A stretch of DNA of 13,365 nucleotides from DP-36 sp036004365 (GTDB taxonomy: Bacteria > Desulfobacterota > Binatia > UBA9968). Position 1 is the first letter of the stretch. Every line of letters starts with the position of its first letter. Below the pieces are notes generated by a model. It was not told the DNA's origin. It worked only from the letters and a program-made list of their open reading frames with translations, and did not search any database. Both the position numbers and the translations under genes were made by a program. Location of the stretch: contig DASYRN010000031.1 of NCBI GenBank assembly GCA_036004365.1, positions 1 through 13,365 of the forward strand, read 5' to 3'. Of the stretch, positions 12,808 to 13,365 are shown piece after piece.

Positions 12808-13226
12808 AGTATGAAAACTGTTCTGCTTATAGCGGGTCTAGTTCTCGCTGCCGTTGTCCTTTTTCTCAAGGCTGTCCGCTGGCGATGGTTTAGGGATGCC
12901 ATAGAAGATCGATGGCTCGAGGCCCGAGCCATCAAGGAGTTACTACACCCCGATGGGTATTTTGGTGATGTCGAAGAATTCTCCTCCATTCCGATTCGGA
13001 GTGATGAAGCATTAAGGAGAATACAACAGGGTGTAGTTGAGTTGTTTGACGATCCTGCGAATTTTGTAGAGCCCCCAACGGTTGGGAAAAACGAGTACCC
13101 CAATCTGTCGCCACAAGGGCGACAGAAAGTAATTGAACTTGGTCGAATCCTTGAAGAGGAGCTACCTAACTATTCGCTGACCCCGAACGCGCCGCCGCCC
13201 TCGCCGCGCGCCGGTTAACTCAGGCG
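12802..13226 (+). mobile_element. Integron gene cassette (membrane-anchored unknown protein), plus strand
   Basis: Inferred 425-bp cassette between the G^TT cut points of two attC sites. Its head GTTAGGTAG (12801-12809) is the exact 9-bp complement of CTACCTAAC (13162-13170) in its own attC, the hallmark of a cassette. It holds one gene whose ATG is only 3 bp after the leading core. Confidence 0.78.
12811..13218 (+). CDS. Uncharacterised membrane-anchored protein (135 aa), cassette-borne
   Basis: No family recognised. An N-terminal hydrophobic segment (MKTVLLIAGLVLAAVVLFL) followed by KAVRWRWFR fits a single N-in membrane anchor or an uncleaved signal. The rest is polar and largely helical (DRWLEARAIKELLHPDGYF, DEALRRIQQGVVELFDD, SPQGRQKVIELGRILEEEL), with a conserved-looking LSPQGR near residue 103. 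The last residues (NAPPPSPRAG) are read from the attC itself, so the true family end probably lies near ELPNYS and the tail was added by the cassette junction. There is almost no room for a ribosome binding site after the cassette core; GTTAGGTAGT just before the ATG offers only a weak one. Confidence 0.75.
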   Translation: MKTVLLIAGLVLAAVVLFLKAVRWRWFRDAIEDRWLEARAIKELLHPDGYFGDVEEFSSIPIRSDEALRRIQQGVVELFDDPANFVEPPTVGKNEYPNLSPQGRQKVIELGRILEEELPNYSLTPNAPPPSPRAG

Positions 13227-13232
13227 TTGAGC
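13164..13232 (+). repeat. Integron attC site at the right end
   Basis: Cores ACCTAAC (13164-13170, fits RYYYAAC) and GTTGAGC (13226-13232, fits GTTRRRY), 69 bp. The right arm GGTTAACTCAGGCGTT resembles well-known attC ends, and CGCTGA faces TCAGGCG with one bulged base; the middle is a GC-rich arm (GCGCCGCC against GCGCGCCGG). The first core overlaps the 3' end of the gene. Confidence 0.8.
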
Positions 13233-13365
13233 CTGTAGAAAAAGGTGAAGCGAAAAATTTAGAGAAAAAACGACCTCCGTATTTGCGATTTAAGCGACGA
13301 TCTCGGGTCGAGCAACCATTTTGGTACCCCCGATTTGGACATTTTTTAGTTGGTTGGGACTTTTT
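13233..13365. other. Start of a probable further cassette; no gene recognised
   Basis: The last 133 bases after the attC are AT-rich with A-runs and hold no open frame longer than about 27 codons. If the array continues, this is the leader of the next cassette (core GTTGAGCC), whose R'' core should read GGCTCAAC beyond the window. Confidence 0.35.

Noticed and set aside
1..13365. CRISPR arrays, tRNA and rRNA genes
   Set aside because: No regularly spaced direct repeats and no tRNA- or rRNA-like stretches were seen; the repeats present are inverted and single.

Overview
The window looks like environmental (soil, sediment or groundwater) bacterial DNA of moderately high GC. It carries taurine/NMT1-type binding proteins, many lone catabolic-type genes and MITE-like palindromic repeats. 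I cannot place it below bacteria with confidence; a proteobacterial or deep-branching soil lineage is only a guess.

Layout. (1) 2-1324, +: the 3' part of a thiamine-diphosphate enzyme. (2) 1322-3531, all read on the minus strand: a small integron relic. From right to left it holds a 3' fragment of an integron integrase (intI, 3301-3531), an attI-like and promoter-like spacer (3171-3300), and three gene cassettes: a family-3 solute-binding lipoprotein, a small uncharacterised protein, and a truncated haemoglobin. Each cassette ends in an attC site. In each, the leading core (GTTRRRY side) is the exact 9-10 bp reverse complement of the R'' core of its own attC, which is the signature expected of a cassette that once circularised. 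(3) 3518-5441, minus: an FdhF/YdeP-like molybdopterin oxidoreductase whose C-terminal domain is broken by a stop and a frameshift. It runs directly into the intI fragment, and the residue aligned with the Mo-ligand Cys is Gly. (4) 5613-6493, +: an intact cupin, then a second cupin interrupted by a 148-bp MITE with a 6-bp target duplication. (5) 6490-7332, minus: an MpaB/DUF2236 oxygenase, followed by a palindromic repeat. (6) 7588-9299, +: a TauA/SsuA-type binding protein, another MITE-like repeat, and a VOC protein with a near-consensus promoter. (7) 9309-10657, minus: a MarR regulator with an ABC permease 29 bp downstream. (8) 10862-12103, minus: an M24-fold hydrolase lacking both metal-binding Asp residues. 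(9) 12313-13232, +: two small unknown genes with two attC sites, i.e. a second cassette stretch, on the opposite strand, that probably continues past the window edge.

How the genes relate. The TauA-like binding protein and the TauC-like permease probably belong to one importer that is split across strands, with no ATPase in the window; the MarR protein probably controls its own gene and the permease. The cassette genes have no functional link visible here; the integron, not metabolism, explains their grouping. The strongest observation is the pair of cassette stretches (five attC sites) with a dead, truncated integrase whose 3' end faces the array, in the less common orientation where integrase and cassettes read the same way.
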